Origin: Trichocoleus desertorum NBK24
GTDB taxonomy: Bacteria > Cyanobacteriota > Cyanobacteriia > FACHB-46
Length of the DNA: 64,000 nucleotides
Direction: 5' to 3'
NCBI RefSeq assembly: GCF_030409055.1
Contig: NZ_CP116619.1
Span: 4,357,628 to 4,421,627 of the forward strand
In this document: piece after piece, positions 26,968-38,457 of the stretch
Layout of the letters: the number at the start of each line of letters is the position of its first letter
How positions within the stretch are numbered: the stretch's first letter is position 1
Translations under genes and position numbers: made by a program
Notes under the pieces: generated by a model
Seen by the model: only the letters and a program-made list of their open reading frames with translations
What the model was told of the DNA's origin: nothing
Databases searched by the model: none

Positions 26968-28953
26968 TTACTTAGCTGCTTGCTCGGTCAAGCGAGTTAG
27001 AACTTGATTAGAACGTTCTACAAACGCCTTCATCCCTTCAGCATCAAAGCCTTTCTGAGACATGAGGGCTAAGTCGTAAACGTGCTGACAAATCATGTTG
27101 GCGAGTTCGCTGGAATCCGATTGACCTTCCGGTTGGATAATGCTGCCTTGGTTCAGGTTAATCAGATTTTGAATCAATGGGTGAGCTGTGTTCACCAGCA
27201 AAACGTGCTCTTCAGGAAACTGGGCGAGTTGCTGTTGCATTAAAGCATTCATTTCCTGCAAGCGACGCAAAGCTTCTGGCAAGAGTACGATCGCTGGAGG
27301 GGTTCCTTTGGGATCGTCCGACTTTAAACTTTCGGTGCGAATGATCAGCTTGGGTCGGTTGAGTGCTTTTTGGAATAATTCCTTCAGTTGCTCGCCACGA
27401 GTTTGGTTGGTCTTGGGATCAACAATTTCGGCAGCTTGATCTTTTTCAATGAGGGTGTCATCGAGATCGGAGTCCACGCGCGAGAACTTGACCTCAGAAT
27501 ATTCCCGCTCCAAGAAGGTGATGAAGTGGGTGTCAATGAACGAGTCCATAAAGAGGACTTCTAAGCCTTGCTTTTTGTGCAACTCTACATAGGTTGCTTG
27601 GGTCACTTCATCGGTGCAGTAAAAGACTCGATTCTCTTGGCGCGATTGGTTACGCTCTAGGTATTCCTTGATGGTGGTGTAGGATGATCCTGAGCCAGCT
27701 TCTGGAGCAGAAGTGACTGTTTGCCAAGCATCGCCTTCTTCGGACTGCACTTCCACCGCAGGCGTTTCAGCACTGGCTGGCTTCAAATTAGCAGTGGTGC
27801 GATAGATCAAAATATCTTCGACTTGCTTTTTGAACTTGTCGTCGTTGATGGAACCAAACTTGACGAACGTGCCTAAATCTTGCCAGCAGCGGACATATTC
27901 TTCCCGATTATCTCGGTAGAGTTCTTTGAGGCGATCGCCCACTTTCTTCGCAATGTAGTCTGCAATTCTCCGAACCGTACGATCGTTTTGTAAAAAACTG
28001 CGAGAAACGTTCAGCGGGATATCAACGCTGTCAATCACACCCCGCAAAGGTAATAAGAACCGGGGAATGACTTCTTCGCAGTTGTCGCTCACAAAAACTT
28101 GATTGCAAAACAGCTTGATTTGCCCCTTAGTGACGTCTACATCTGGCTTCAGTTTGGGGAAGTAAAGAATGCCGTTGACGACAAAGGGGTAATCAGTATT
28201 GAGGTGTACCCACAAAAGTGGCTCTTCTTGGAAAGGATAAAGATAACGATAAAATTCTAAATAGTCTTCTTTAGTCAAGTTGCTAGGAGACTCTTTCCAA
28301 GGAGCCTTTTGCCGATTAATCTGCTCTCCATCAAGCTTAATGGGCACTGGCATGAAGTCGCAGTAGGTTTTGACTAGCTGCTTAATTCGGTATGGCTCCA
28401 GATACTCCAACTCTTCTTCTTGAAGGGCTAGAGTGACCGTAGTTCCTCTCTGGGAGCGAGAAGATTCTTGAAGGCTGAATTCAGTTGAGCCGTCGCAAGA
28501 CCAGTGAACTGCTTGAGCACCTTCGCGATAGGAGAGTGTATCGACCTCAACTCGCGCTGCCACCATGAACGAGGAATAAAATCCAAGCCCAAAGTGACCA
28601 ATAATTTGTTGGTCAGTAGAGTTTTTGTACTTTTCAACGAACTCTTCAGCACTGGAGAAGGCTACCTGGTTGAGGTATTTCTTAACCTCTTCCGCTGTCA
28701 TGCCAATGCCGTTATCAGAGATAGAGAGGGTCTTTTGATCTTTGTCAAGCGTAATCTGAATTTCTGGCTCCCCAACCTCACCAGAAAACTCTCCAGCATA
28801 AGAAACCATCTTCAGCTTCTGAATCGCGTCAACTGCGTTCGAGATCAGCTCCCGTAAGAAGATTTCGTGATCAGAGTAAAGCCACTTCTTGATAATTGGA
28901 AAGATATTCTCAGTATGAATACTGATGTTGCCCTGTTCCAGAATGGTTGCCAT
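26968..28953 (-). CDS. htpG: molecular chaperone HtpG (Hsp90)
   Basis: This 661-residue Hsp90 homologue has an N-terminal GHKL ATPase domain with ELISNAVDAIQK, SISDNGIGMT and GHFGLGFYS. The middle domain has ILYFPKLKPDV, DSVDIPLNVSRSFLQND and YREWNREEY-type sequence (LYRDNREEYVRCWQDLG), and a C-terminal dimerisation domain follows. Cyanobacterial HtpG supports heat and light-stress tolerance and assists phycobilisome assembly (family knowledge). The start ATG gives the usual MATILEQGNISIHTENIFPI. It is a single gene with its own upstream region. Confidence 0.97.
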   Translation of the reverse strand: MATILEQGNISIHTENIFPIIKKWLYSDHEIFLRELISNAVDAIQKLKMVSYAGEFSGEVGEPEIQITLDKDQKTLSISDNGIGMTAEEVKKYLNQVAFSSAEEFVEKYKNSTDQQIIGHFGLGFYSSFMVAARVEVDTLSYREGAQAVHWSCDGSTEFSLQESSRSQRGTTVTLALQEEELEYLEPYRIKQLVKTYCDFMPVPIKLDGEQINRQKAPWKESPSNLTKEDYLEFYRYLYPFQEEPLLWVHLNTDYPFVVNGILYFPKLKPDVDVTKGQIKLFCNQVFVSDNCEEVIPRFLLPLRGVIDSVDIPLNVSRSFLQNDRTVRRIADYIAKKVGDRLKELYRDNREEYVRCWQDLGTFVKFGSINDDKFKKQVEDILIYRTTANLKPASAETPAVEVQSEEGDAWQTVTSAPEAGSGSSYTTIKEYLERNQSRQENRVFYCTDEVTQATYVELHKKQGLEVLFMDSFIDTHFITFLEREYSEVKFSRVDSDLDDTLIEKDQAAEIVDPKTNQTRGEQLKELFQKALNRPKLIIRTESLKSDDPKGTPPAIVLLPEALRRLQEMNALMQQQLAQFPEEHVLLVNTAHPLIQNLINLNQGSIIQPEGQSDSSELANMICQHVYDLALMSQKGFDAEGMKAFVERSNQVLTRLTEQAAK

Positions 28954-29141
28954 GAGTCTAGTCCAGCGGACGTTGTATGAACTGTGCTTGGAATTATGTA
29001 GTTTGCAAGCAGGTGAAATGCTTAAAAAGCACTTACGCTACATACCCTCTTATGATTGTGGGCGATCGCTCTAATTTTTGATTCCGGGATTGCCTCACCT
29101 AAACCGATTCGGTTTTCCCTACTTCAGGTGACAAACACAAA

Positions 29142-30125
29142 TTATTTTGCTTGCTGTGGTTCTGCAAGATTTCTGCTTTTGTGAATCCATTGCTTAATTG
29201 CTTTGAGCGTTCCTTGAGCAGAATGAGTTGGCAGCAAAGTTGCGATCACAATTTTCCCTAGAATAATTGACATTAACCGAATGCGACCTAACCACTTAGG
29301 ATTATTACGAACTGCTTCCTTAAGAAATCGTGCTGCAGTAATGCCACGATAGCGATCGAGGGAGCCTTCTAAAGCTTTAAGAGTCAAATATTGGTAGCGC
29401 TGACCCAGTACTTGCCGTTTCAGTGACAGAGACTCAGGCACTTGATTAAAAGCACGTTCAATCACTTGTATACTCTCAGCTTCCATTTTCCAGACATTAG
29501 CAGACATTGACTCTGGAGAAACCCGGTATAAAACTTGAGAAGACGGTATTGCTAGAAATTCATAACGTGTCGCTAAACGCAGCCACATATCCCAATCTGC
29601 AGCGGCACTCAAGGCTTCATTGAAACCACCCACCTCAATTAGAGCATGTTTGCGAATTAAAGGATTAGAGCCGCTTTCGACAAAATCCCTTAATAACAAT
29701 TGCGTATGGACGTTGCCATTTGCCGTAATATGTCCACCTGGACGTAAAAATCGGCCAGATTCATCAATCCAATCAGTCCAACTATAAGCTACTCCAGCTC
29801 CAGGATTTCCCTGTAGAACTTGTAGTTGAGCTTCAAGCTTATCAGGGGTCCACAGATCATCTGCATCAAGAAATGCAATGTAATCACTAGAAGCGTGAGT
29901 TAACCCACGATTACGACTGGCGGATACCCCAGCATTGCTGTAAGAAAATATTTTGAGTCGGAAATCCGAAATACTGGCAGCAACTTCAAGAGTTGAGTCT
30001 TGAGAGCCATCATTAATCACAATAATTTCAAAATCATTCAGTGTTTGATGCAAAACTGAATCAATTGTCTCTCGGATTGTTTTTTCACTATTAAAGGCTG
30101 GGATAATCACAGAAACTAGGGGCAT
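29142..30125 (-). CDS. family 2 glycosyltransferase (copy 1)
   Basis: This 327-residue GT-A fold glycosyltransferase starts with MPLVSVIIPAFNSEKTIRETIDSVL. The nucleotide-sugar DxD-like motif FLDADDLWTPDKLE is near residue 85, and a basic C-terminal helix region follows. No transmembrane segments are evident apart from a weak one (LMSIILGKIVIATLL). It lies 2 bp after a paralogue of similar length, sharing the DADDLWTPDKLEAQL block, the SYRD-like Trp motifs and the RFLKEAVRNNPKW tail. The pair looks like a tandem duplication. It probably adds sugars to an extracellular polysaccharide or cell-surface glycan; the donor and acceptor cannot be read from sequence. Confidence 0.88.
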   Translation of the reverse strand: MPLVSVIIPAFNSEKTIRETIDSVLHQTLNDFEIIVINDGSQDSTLEVAASISDFRLKIFSYSNAGVSASRNRGLTHASSDYIAFLDADDLWTPDKLEAQLQVLQGNPGAGVAYSWTDWIDESGRFLRPGGHITANGNVHTQLLLRDFVESGSNPLIRKHALIEVGGFNEALSAAADWDMWLRLATRYEFLAIPSSQVLYRVSPESMSANVWKMEAESIQVIERAFNQVPESLSLKRQVLGQRYQYLTLKALEGSLDRYRGITAARFLKEAVRNNPKWLGRIRLMSIILGKIVIATLLPTHSAQGTLKAIKQWIHKSRNLAEPQQAK

Positions 30126-30127
30126 AG

Positions 30128-31150
30128 TTAGGTGAGTTCCACTGAGGTAGGTGTTGATATAGATGACTCAATCCGCAGATAACCATACAAAGCTCTAACA
30201 TCTAGAAGGTTTTCAGCTTTTAGCAATAATACTTGAGCTAATGGAGGTGGCAAGGAAATGACAACGGCAGTTCTAAGGACTAATTTAACTAGGACTCTTG
30301 CCCGTAATAAAGCTGGATCATTCCGAAGTGCTACCCAAAGAAACCGAGCAGCCGTTAAGCCACGTTTTTGTCCCGCTGGTCGTTCTAAAGCATCTACCAC
30401 TAAGCACTTGTATCGATTAGCTAATATATCTTTTTTGCGCCGCTGAATAGCTTCTGGAGCGTGGGTTAGAGCTTTTTCAATCACTCGCTTAAAACCCAAC
30501 TCTTGTCGCTCTACATTGTTCGACCAAGAATTTGAATTGGGATACTTTCTATACAGAATTTGGGGGGAGGCGACAACAGTAAAGGGATAGCGAGCGGCAA
30601 GTCGAAGCCACATATCCCAATCTTGACCTCCTACAAGAGATTCATCGAAATTGCCAATCTCATCTAGTGCCTGCCTAAGTACTAGCGGATTGGAACCGCT
30701 TTCAACAAAGTCAATTAGCAGCAACTTTTCGTAAACATTACCTGTTGCATTAACATAAGCTCCTCGTCTTATAAATTGCCCTGTTTCATCAATCCAATTT
30801 GTCCAGCTATAGGCTACCGCAGCATCAGGGTTTGCTTGTAGTGCTTTTAATTGTGCTTCTAGTTTGTCAGGAGTCCACAAATCATCCGCATCAAGAAAAG
30901 AAAGATACTCTCCTTGAGCTTCACGAATACCACGATTACGGCTTTTTTGAGGACCGGAGTTGGGTTGAGAGATTAATTTAATGCGAGGATCTTGAATATT
31001 TGCCACAATATTTAATGTGGTGTCTAAAGAACCATCATTAACAACAATAAGCTCAAAATCCGAAAATGTCTGGCTTAGAACTGAGTCAATAGTTGCCTTA
31101 ATCGTTTTCTCTGCATTGTAGGCTGGTATCACAACAGAGATTTGAGGCAT
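30128..31150 (-). CDS. family 2 glycosyltransferase (copy 2)
   Basis: This 340-residue paralogue of the next gene has the same architecture: MPQISVVIPAYNAEKTIKATIDSVL at the N-terminus, FLDADDLWTPDKLEAQL near residue 90, a GGQDWDMWLRLAARYP acceptor-side motif and a C-terminal hydrophobic segment. It lies 2 bp upstream of copy 1 and is probably translated from the same message. Placement about 5 kb from the HpsA locus on the same strand could suggest a role in surface polysaccharide, but htpG and rpmB intervene, so this is weak. Confidence 0.88.
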   Translation of the reverse strand: MPQISVVIPAYNAEKTIKATIDSVLSQTFSDFELIVVNDGSLDTTLNIVANIQDPRIKLISQPNSGPQKSRNRGIREAQGEYLSFLDADDLWTPDKLEAQLKALQANPDAAVAYSWTNWIDETGQFIRRGAYVNATGNVYEKLLLIDFVESGSNPLVLRQALDEIGNFDESLVGGQDWDMWLRLAARYPFTVVASPQILYRKYPNSNSWSNNVERQELGFKRVIEKALTHAPEAIQRRKKDILANRYKCLVVDALERPAGQKRGLTAARFLWVALRNDPALLRARVLVKLVLRTAVVISLPPPLAQVLLLKAENLLDVRALYGYLRIESSISTPTSVELT

Positions 31151-31438
31151 GGTGTGTAGCTCTCAATAATTACCTAAAGGTGCAATCTCTAGCTAGTTTT
31201 GCAATTTCTACGCTTAAACTACAACACAAATTCGTTCAATTGATATAGCTTTCTTTAAAGAGAGTGTAAACCTTTTTGCAGAGCGTATCAGAAACTTGCT
31301 TGTCCAGCAAACTCTTGCACTTAAAAATACCGCTAGCCGACGATCGCAGCAAGCAAAAGAAGCTAGCTCAGAAAGCAAACTCTGCCAGTGGAGCAGCAAA
31401 AAGCATAATTTAATCTACTAGCAGAAGTTTTCTAGGGA

Positions 31439-34135
31439 CTAAGATTTTGTTTTCGCTGGCTTGACGACAACTGGATGAGACGATAAGGGCACAGTCTCAG
31501 CTGTAGGCACTAACTCTTTTTTGTTAAATGTCAAGCTATGATTCACCAAGTCGATCATGATGGTATCGCCTTCAGTGAAGGTATTTTCCAGCAACTTGTT
31601 GGCGATCGGGTTTTCGAGTTCCCTCTGGATGGCTCGTTTGAGGGGACGAGCGCCGTATACGGGATCGTAGCCTGTGTCAGCGATGTAGTTTTGTGCTGCT
31701 TCTGTCAGCTCTAGGGTAATTTTTTGATCGGATAGAAGTTTTTGAATGCGTTTGATCTGAATACCAACAATTTGACGCAGTTCGCCAAGATTGAGTGGAT
31801 GGAACAGAATGATGTCATCGACGCGGTTCAGAAATTCGGGGCGGAAGTGCGATCGCAGGGCTTGCAGGACTAGAACCCGCATCTCTTCGTACTTGGTGTC
31901 ATCCCCTGAGACATCTAGAATGTGATCGCTGCCGATGTTGCTGGTCATGACAATCACGGTGTTGCGGAAGTCAACTAGCCTACCTTGAGAGTCGGTAATT
32001 CGACCATCATCGAGTACTTGCAGCAAGATATTAAACACGTCTGGATGCGCTTTTTCGACTTCATCAAGCAGCACCAAAGAGTAGGGATGCCGTCGAACGG
32101 CTTCGGATAATTGCCCCCCTTCTTCGTAACCGACGTAACCTGGAGGCGCACCAACTAATCGAGAGACTGAGTGCTTCTCCATGTACTCCGACATGTCTAG
32201 GCGCACCAGGGCATCATCGGTGTCAAACAAGGATTGAGCTAAGGCGCGGGCCAGTTCAGTTTTACCGACTCCAGTGGGTCCCATGAAGAGGAAAGAACCA
32301 ATGGGACGACCGGGATCTTTCATCCCTGCTCGTGCTCGACGAATTGCCGAGGATACTGACTCTACCGCTTCATCTTGGCCCACAACTCGTTGATGTAGGT
32401 AGGATTCTAGCTGGAGCAGTTTTTGCCGCTCTGATTCTAAGAGGCGATTGACGGGGATGCCAGTCCACTTGGCGACAATCTCGGCAATATCAGCATCGGT
32501 GACTTGCTCTCGCAAGAGGCCAGAGCCACGAGATTGAATCTCTAGGAGCTGCGCTTCTTTAGCTTCGCGATCGCGCTGCACCGATTCTAAACGACCATAT
32601 TTGAGTTGAGCTGCCTTATTAAGGTCATAAGCTCGCTCTGCCTGCTCAATTTGGACTCTGAGTTGGTCTTCCTCCATCTTCAGAGCTTTGATGCCTTCTA
32701 GGGCTTCTTTCTCGGTTTGCCACTGACCAGAAAGCTGTTGCTGTTTTTCACTCAGCTCAGTAATTTCTTGCTCAATTCGAGTCAAGCGCTCCCGTGAGGT
32801 TCGATAACCGCCTGCGATCGCGCGTTGGCCTTCATTTTCTAAAGACAGCTTTTCCATCTCTAGCTGCATCAAACGGCGATCGATTGCTTCTAACTCGACG
32901 GGTTTGGAAGTGATTTCCATCCGCAGTTTGGCCGCTGCTTCATCGATCAAGTCAATGGCCTTGTCTGGGAGGAAGCGATCGGCAATATAGCGATCGGATA
33001 AAGTCGCCGCCGCCACTAAGGCAGCATCGGTGATTTTGACCCCACCGTGGTGAGTTTCGTAGCGATCTTTAAGGCCACGCAGGATAGAAATGGTGTCTTC
33101 AACGCTAGGCTGATCGACCACAACCTGCTGGAAACGCCGCTCTAAAGCCGCGTCCTTTTCGATGTATTTGCGGTACTCATCGAGCGTGGTGGCCCCAATA
33201 CAGCGCAATTCTCCGCGAGCTAGCATCGGCTTGAGCAAGTTGCCTGCATCCATGGTGCCTTGGCTGGCCCCGGTGCCAACTACGGTATGGAGTTCATCAA
33301 TGAAGAGGACAATTTGCCCGTCGGAATCCATGACTTCGCGCAACACGGCCCGCAGACGATCTTCAAATTCGCCGCGATATTTAGCGCCTGCAATCAAACT
33401 GCCCATGTCGAGGGAAATCAGTTTGCGGTTTTTCAGGGATTCGGGGACATCGCCGTTGATAATGCGCTGGGCTAGTCCTTCGGCGATCGCCGTTTTGCCA
33501 ACTCCAGGTTCCCCAATCAGGACAGGGTTATTCTTGGTGCGCCGTGACAGGACTTGAACCACTCGACGAATCTCGTCATCGCGACCAATTACAGGATCTA
33601 ACTTGCCTGATTTGGCTTGTTCCGTCAGGTCTTGACCATATTTTTCTAGGGCAGCGTAGCGAGCCTCAGGGCTTTGATCGGTCACTTTTTGGCTGCCTCG
33701 AACTGTCTTAATTACGGTTTCTAGTTGCTTGGCATCTAGATTAACCGCCTTGAGCAAGCGCCGACCAATGCGTTCGTCTTCGGCAAAGCCAATGAGTAGG
33801 TGCTCAACTGAAATAAAGCTATCTTGCCAGGATTCCCGCGTGGCTTCGGCTCGGTCGGTCAGCAAATCCAGCCCCCGACCCAGATAGAGTTGCCCATCGT
33901 CTGTGACGCGGGGTTGGCGTTGGGCAAATTCTTCTAATTGCAGGAGGAGTCGGGCTGAATCTACACCCGCTCGATCAAACACTTTGCTCGCCAGTCCATT
34001 GTCCTGCTGCAAGAGAGCAACGACTAAATGCTCCACCTCTAGCTGTTGGTGTTTGAAGCGACGGGCTACTTCCTGAGATTTAACGATCGCTTCCCAGGCT
34101 TTGTCGGTGAATTTGCTAGAGTCAGTGGGCTGCAT
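31439..34135 (-). CDS. clpB: ATP-dependent disaggregase ClpB
   Basis: This 898-residue Hsp100 AAA+ disaggregase resolubilises aggregated proteins with DnaK. The order is: N-terminal ClpN repeats (residues 1-150), NBD1 with Walker [10 protein letters not shown] near 207 and Walker B VLFIDELH, a coiled-coil middle domain (about 405-525), and NBD2 with Walker [10 protein letters not shown] near 620 and Walker [10 protein letters not shown]. The protein has an extra 30-residue C-terminal tail rich in Val/Pro/Lys beyond the usual end. The single gene is flanked by a 288-bp gap towards the glycosyltransferases in which no gene was recognised. Confidence 0.97.
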   Translation of the reverse strand: MQPTDSSKFTDKAWEAIVKSQEVARRFKHQQLEVEHLVVALLQQDNGLASKVFDRAGVDSARLLLQLEEFAQRQPRVTDDGQLYLGRGLDLLTDRAEATRESWQDSFISVEHLLIGFAEDERIGRRLLKAVNLDAKQLETVIKTVRGSQKVTDQSPEARYAALEKYGQDLTEQAKSGKLDPVIGRDDEIRRVVQVLSRRTKNNPVLIGEPGVGKTAIAEGLAQRIINGDVPESLKNRKLISLDMGSLIAGAKYRGEFEDRLRAVLREVMDSDGQIVLFIDELHTVVGTGASQGTMDAGNLLKPMLARGELRCIGATTLDEYRKYIEKDAALERRFQQVVVDQPSVEDTISILRGLKDRYETHHGGVKITDAALVAAATLSDRYIADRFLPDKAIDLIDEAAAKLRMEITSKPVELEAIDRRLMQLEMEKLSLENEGQRAIAGGYRTSRERLTRIEQEITELSEKQQQLSGQWQTEKEALEGIKALKMEEDQLRVQIEQAERAYDLNKAAQLKYGRLESVQRDREAKEAQLLEIQSRGSGLLREQVTDADIAEIVAKWTGIPVNRLLESERQKLLQLESYLHQRVVGQDEAVESVSSAIRRARAGMKDPGRPIGSFLFMGPTGVGKTELARALAQSLFDTDDALVRLDMSEYMEKHSVSRLVGAPPGYVGYEEGGQLSEAVRRHPYSLVLLDEVEKAHPDVFNILLQVLDDGRITDSQGRLVDFRNTVIVMTSNIGSDHILDVSGDDTKYEEMRVLVLQALRSHFRPEFLNRVDDIILFHPLNLGELRQIVGIQIKRIQKLLSDQKITLELTEAAQNYIADTGYDPVYGARPLKRAIQRELENPIANKLLENTFTEGDTIMIDLVNHSLTFNKKELVPTAETVPLSSHPVVVKPAKTKS

Positions 34136-34266
34136 GTTCTAAAAAGAATTCCTGTGAAAAAGCTTGTCCCCAGACGTTTAGTATAACAACCTGCCCTACG
34201 CCATCTCACCTGATATTTCGCCTGCCTCACGCATCTTCTATCCGCAAAGTTGAGGCGATCGCTGGA

Positions 34267-35997
34267 TTAAAAGGAAAAAACCGTCCGTAGCGTTCCTTGC
34301 CAAACATCAGGATTGGTATCGTTGTTGTTTGGATTAGCCACCCACATGAAAGTTGGCGTGACGCTGAGGTGCTCATTGATGGAGAGATTATAGAACAGCT
34401 CAAAATTGGTTTGGGTGGCGTCTCCTAAATCATTGGTGATGAAAGGTTGACCCACAGCAGCCCCAGCCAAAGATCCTGGAATCACTAAGTTGCGGAATAC
34501 CACACCTAAAGCCCAGGTTTGCGGCTGTAAATCTAAGTTACTGGCTAACACCGAGTTAAAGCCTTGGTAAGACCCAGAACCGTAGCGACCAAACACTGCC
34601 GTTGTCCGATCAAAAGCCCAGTCTGCATTGATCCCAAAGGCTTCAATTTGGGTGTCGTTGAGGGTGGCGTTGGTGTATTGTAGCCGCACGCTTCCAGCCG
34701 GACTCATGGCATATTCTAGTTCCACGCTGGCTTGATTGCGATCGCCAAATAACCCGCCTTCCTGAGGGTTGTCGCCATCGGCTGCGGCATAGAGCGATCG
34801 CAAGGCCCAAGAGCTAGAGAGTTGCCAATCTAAGGCAATACCAGCCCCACCCAAGCGATCAATCTGATTTTGCACAATCAAAGGATTATTGATAAAAAAG
34901 CCAGAGCTAAAGTCAACGGCGGAGTCATTAGCAAAGGGATTGCGGTCAATAAAGTCGCTGGGCACAATCTTGGGGCCAAGGCTGACCACTAAGTTCGGTC
35001 TGGGGCGGAACGTGTAGTAAAGCTTGCGGACTCGGGGGGTCTGCTCGATTTCGATATACTCCAATCCGCCACCATCGGCTAATAAGCCTGTGGTTCCCAG
35101 CAAATTTTGGTCACGGTTATGCACTTCACCGATCGCATCAGTGGCTCCGTTACCCATTTCTAGTTGGGTTAGCAAAAGAGCATCCGGTTGCAAAGCTGTG
35201 AGTAAGTCTAGCCGCACTCGTGACACCAACTCTAGTGAAGCTTGTGTGCCTAGAGTGGGGGCAAAAATGGCTTGTCCTTGCAGTTTGGTTGTGGTGGAAA
35301 ACTGGTTGGCTTCTAACTCAGTGACTCGTCCATCCAAACCTGTTAAGCGATCGCGCAAGGTACTCAACGCTAAACCATAGGTGCTTTGTAACTGCTGCAA
35401 CGTCTCAACATCTTCTGGCTCTAAATCAGTGCGACGGCCTCCGGTAATGGAGTCATTAATTTCAGCAAAAACGGCATTTAGAATGGCAGCAAATTCGTAG
35501 CGAGTTAGCGATCGCCGTCCCCGAAAAGTGCCATCCGGATAGCCTGTAACCACACCATACCGCTCAACCAAAGATTTCAAGGCTTGATAGGCCCAGTCGG
35601 TCGGCTGCACATCTGACAGCTCTGAGACCGAATTTACTTGAGCCATTGCTGGATCGCTGGTGTCTAGGATCTCGGTTGCAGTGGAGGGTGACTGAGCTAC
35701 GGTTAAGGTTGCTAGAGGAGCGATCGCGTCAATCGCGTCATTGTCATTAGAGGCGAACTCTAACAGCGTTGGGCTAGTTTCAATCTGTGCCTTGGTTAAG
35801 GCAGGAGCAGCAGAGCTAAAATTAAACACCCCGTCCTGAAGCAGCATGGGCGGCTGAGGGATGTCTATCGTTGCATCTATGGCTGGTTTTGGGGGTGGCT
35901 CTGGGGTATTTGGTGATTTAGCCTGAGCATTCATCGAAAACTGTGCTAGAAGGCTCAGACTACCCAGCCCTCCAGTGACCCAATGGATTCTCCTCAC
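34267..35997 (-). CDS. iron uptake porin (SLH domain plus OprB-like barrel)
   Basis: This 576-residue outer-membrane porin is of the cyanobacterial SomA/B (slr1908-like) type. A signal peptide is followed by a Pro/Ala-rich stretch and an SLH domain (SELSDVQPTDWAYQAL through GYPDGTFRGRRSLTRYEF, about residues 122-175) that anchors to peptidoglycan-linked polymer. Next come a coiled coil with LEANQFSTTTKLQGQA and a carbohydrate-selective porin barrel ending in a terminal aromatic (RTVFSF). The family is linked to inorganic iron entry. A paralogue lies at 61164-62846. A perfect 11-bp tandem repeat is placed about 90 bp upstream of the start codon. Confidence 0.92.
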   Translation of the reverse strand: MRRIHWVTGGLGSLSLLAQFSMNAQAKSPNTPEPPPKPAIDATIDIPQPPMLLQDGVFNFSSAAPALTKAQIETSPTLLEFASNDNDAIDAIAPLATLTVAQSPSTATEILDTSDPAMAQVNSVSELSDVQPTDWAYQALKSLVERYGVVTGYPDGTFRGRRSLTRYEFAAILNAVFAEINDSITGGRRTDLEPEDVETLQQLQSTYGLALSTLRDRLTGLDGRVTELEANQFSTTTKLQGQAIFAPTLGTQASLELVSRVRLDLLTALQPDALLLTQLEMGNGATDAIGEVHNRDQNLLGTTGLLADGGGLEYIEIEQTPRVRKLYYTFRPRPNLVVSLGPKIVPSDFIDRNPFANDSAVDFSSGFFINNPLIVQNQIDRLGGAGIALDWQLSSSWALRSLYAAADGDNPQEGGLFGDRNQASVELEYAMSPAGSVRLQYTNATLNDTQIEAFGINADWAFDRTTAVFGRYGSGSYQGFNSVLASNLDLQPQTWALGVVFRNLVIPGSLAGAAVGQPFITNDLGDATQTNFELFYNLSINEHLSVTPTFMWVANPNNNDTNPDVWQGTLRTVFSF

Positions 35998-36086
35998 TCT
36001 GCCACTCCTTAAAGGGGTTGCTATCCAGGAAGTTCCTAAATAGCAGCTAAAAACCGGAACTTAGCGCTGACCTTCACAAGTTATTT

Positions 36087-36108
36087 ACTGTACTGACACT
36101 GTACTGAC
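36087..36108. repeat. tandem 11-bp repeat upstream of iron porin gene
   Basis: ACTGTACTGAC occurs twice head to tail (36087-36097 and 36098-36108), about 90 bp before the porin start (35997, minus strand). The 11-bp period places both copies on one helix face, as in operators of OmpR-type regulators. It does not fit the NtcA pattern GTA-N8-TAC because the spacing is 9. Confidence 0.7.
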
Positions 36109-36159
36109 TAGTTGGGAGCTAGAGGGTCATGCAGCATCTCTACCAGCACTCTCGACTGG

Positions 36160-36594
36160 CTAGTGAGTTGTCACAGGCTCGGTTTTTTGCTGAGTTGATG
36201 TTGAGCCTTGAGTTCCAAGCTGAATTAATTCCACCTTGTACCCACTGGGGTCTTCTACAAAAGCAATCACGGTGGAGCCGTGCTTCATTGGCCCTGGTTC
36301 TCGCACAACTTTACCACCGCGCTCCTTAATGGTGTTGCAGGTAGCGTAAATATCATCCACACCAATGGCAATATGGCCATAAGCATCGCCGAGATTGTAC
36401 TGCTCCACTCCCCAGTTGTGAGTCAGTTCAATCACTGTGTGGTCAATTTCATCGCCATACCCTACGAAGGCAAGAGTAAACTGGCCACCGGGGTAGTCTT
36501 TGCGACGCAGTAACTTCATGCCTAAGAGGTCGCAATAGAATTTGAGTGATGCTTCTAGGTCGCCAACCCGCAGCATTGTGTGGAGTAGTCGCAT
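36160..36594 (-). CDS. gloA: lactoylglutathione lyase (glyoxalase I)
   Basis: This 144-residue metal-dependent glyoxalase I converts the methylglyoxal-glutathione hemithioacetal to S-lactoylglutathione. The family start [30 protein letters not shown] is clear, as are [19 protein letters not shown] (metal His) and [14 protein letters not shown] (metal Glu). The length is typical plus a 15-residue Ser/Thr/Gln-rich tail. The start is about 240 bp from divergently transcribed eno, so the two probably have separate promoters in that gap. Confidence 0.95.
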   Translation of the reverse strand: MRLLHTMLRVGDLEASLKFYCDLLGMKLLRRKDYPGGQFTLAFVGYGDEIDHTVIELTHNWGVEQYNLGDAYGHIAIGVDDIYATCNTIKERGGKVVREPGPMKHGSTVIAFVEDPSGYKVELIQLGTQGSTSTQQKTEPVTTH

Positions 36595-36757
36595 GATTTT
36601 TTCTCCTGCTTTACATTTTTTGTTTGAGCACTCACCGGAATCTAGGACAGATCCGTAAGTAAAACTACTAGTCTAAAATCCAGAACTCTCTAAGATTACT
36701 TTTGGGTGTCCGTTTGGACGTATTCTAGCAATCGGGCTGTTTGCCATTTTAGGCTGA

Positions 36758-38125
<1,368 letters not shown>

Positions 38126-38189
38126 AGTGGGTTCGTTCAAGCTATAGGTTTTGAGGGTTTGTTGTTACTAACTCTTGAGAACCGAACCC

Positions 38190-38263
38190 TTGGGGGCACC
38201 TGCCCCCAAACCCCCGCTGAGGGACGGTTGCGTCCCCTAGACCCCCTCCAAAAGGGCTTTTGG
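38190..38263 (+). repeat. triple-hairpin dispersed repeat downstream of eno
   Basis: Three perfect hairpins follow one another: TTGGGGGC-ACCT-GCCCCCAA (38190-38209), GGGACG-GTTG-CGTCCC (38221-38236) and CCAAAAG-GG-CTTTTGG (38248-38263), joined by C-rich linkers. The first two match, from memory, a G/C-rich palindromic element that recurs in intergenic regions of filamentous cyanobacteria. Copy number elsewhere cannot be checked here. Confidence 0.7.
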
Positions 38264-38282
38264 GATTATTCATTAAAGTTAT

Positions 38283-38321
38283 GGGGCATCTTTCTACTAT
38301 TTATTAGGGGGTGCCCTTTTT
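38283..38321 (+). terminator. probable intrinsic terminator of eno
   Basis: GGGCA (38284-38288) pairs with TGCCC (38312-38316) across a long loop, followed by five Ts (38317-38321). It lies about 160 bp after the eno stop and before the next gene on the same strand. The remaining bases up to 38457 hold no recognised feature. Confidence 0.5.
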
Positions 38322-38457
38322 GTTTGGGTTGGGACAAGCTGCAATAGGCAATATGCAGGCCCATAACGCTACTAGTTGCTTAGGCTGGCTGTTTATGTTC
38401 GTGTTTTGTGTAGTTTGTTGCTGACAGTCCTTAATTTTCTCGCTTGAATGGAGAGGG

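Noticed and set aside
31214..31399. A 61-codon minus-strand open frame between the glycosyltransferases and clpB
   Set aside because: No good ribosome-binding site, unusual composition and no recognisable family; it looks like chance reading of a promoter/leader region.
36087..36108. NtcA site at GTA...TAC upstream of the iron porin
   Set aside because: The spacing is 9, not the required 8 bases, and the sequence is better explained as an 11-bp tandem repeat.
36129..36329. Plus-strand open frame over the 3' end of gloA
   Set aside because: It overlaps clearly conserved GloA sequence in antisense; shadow frame.
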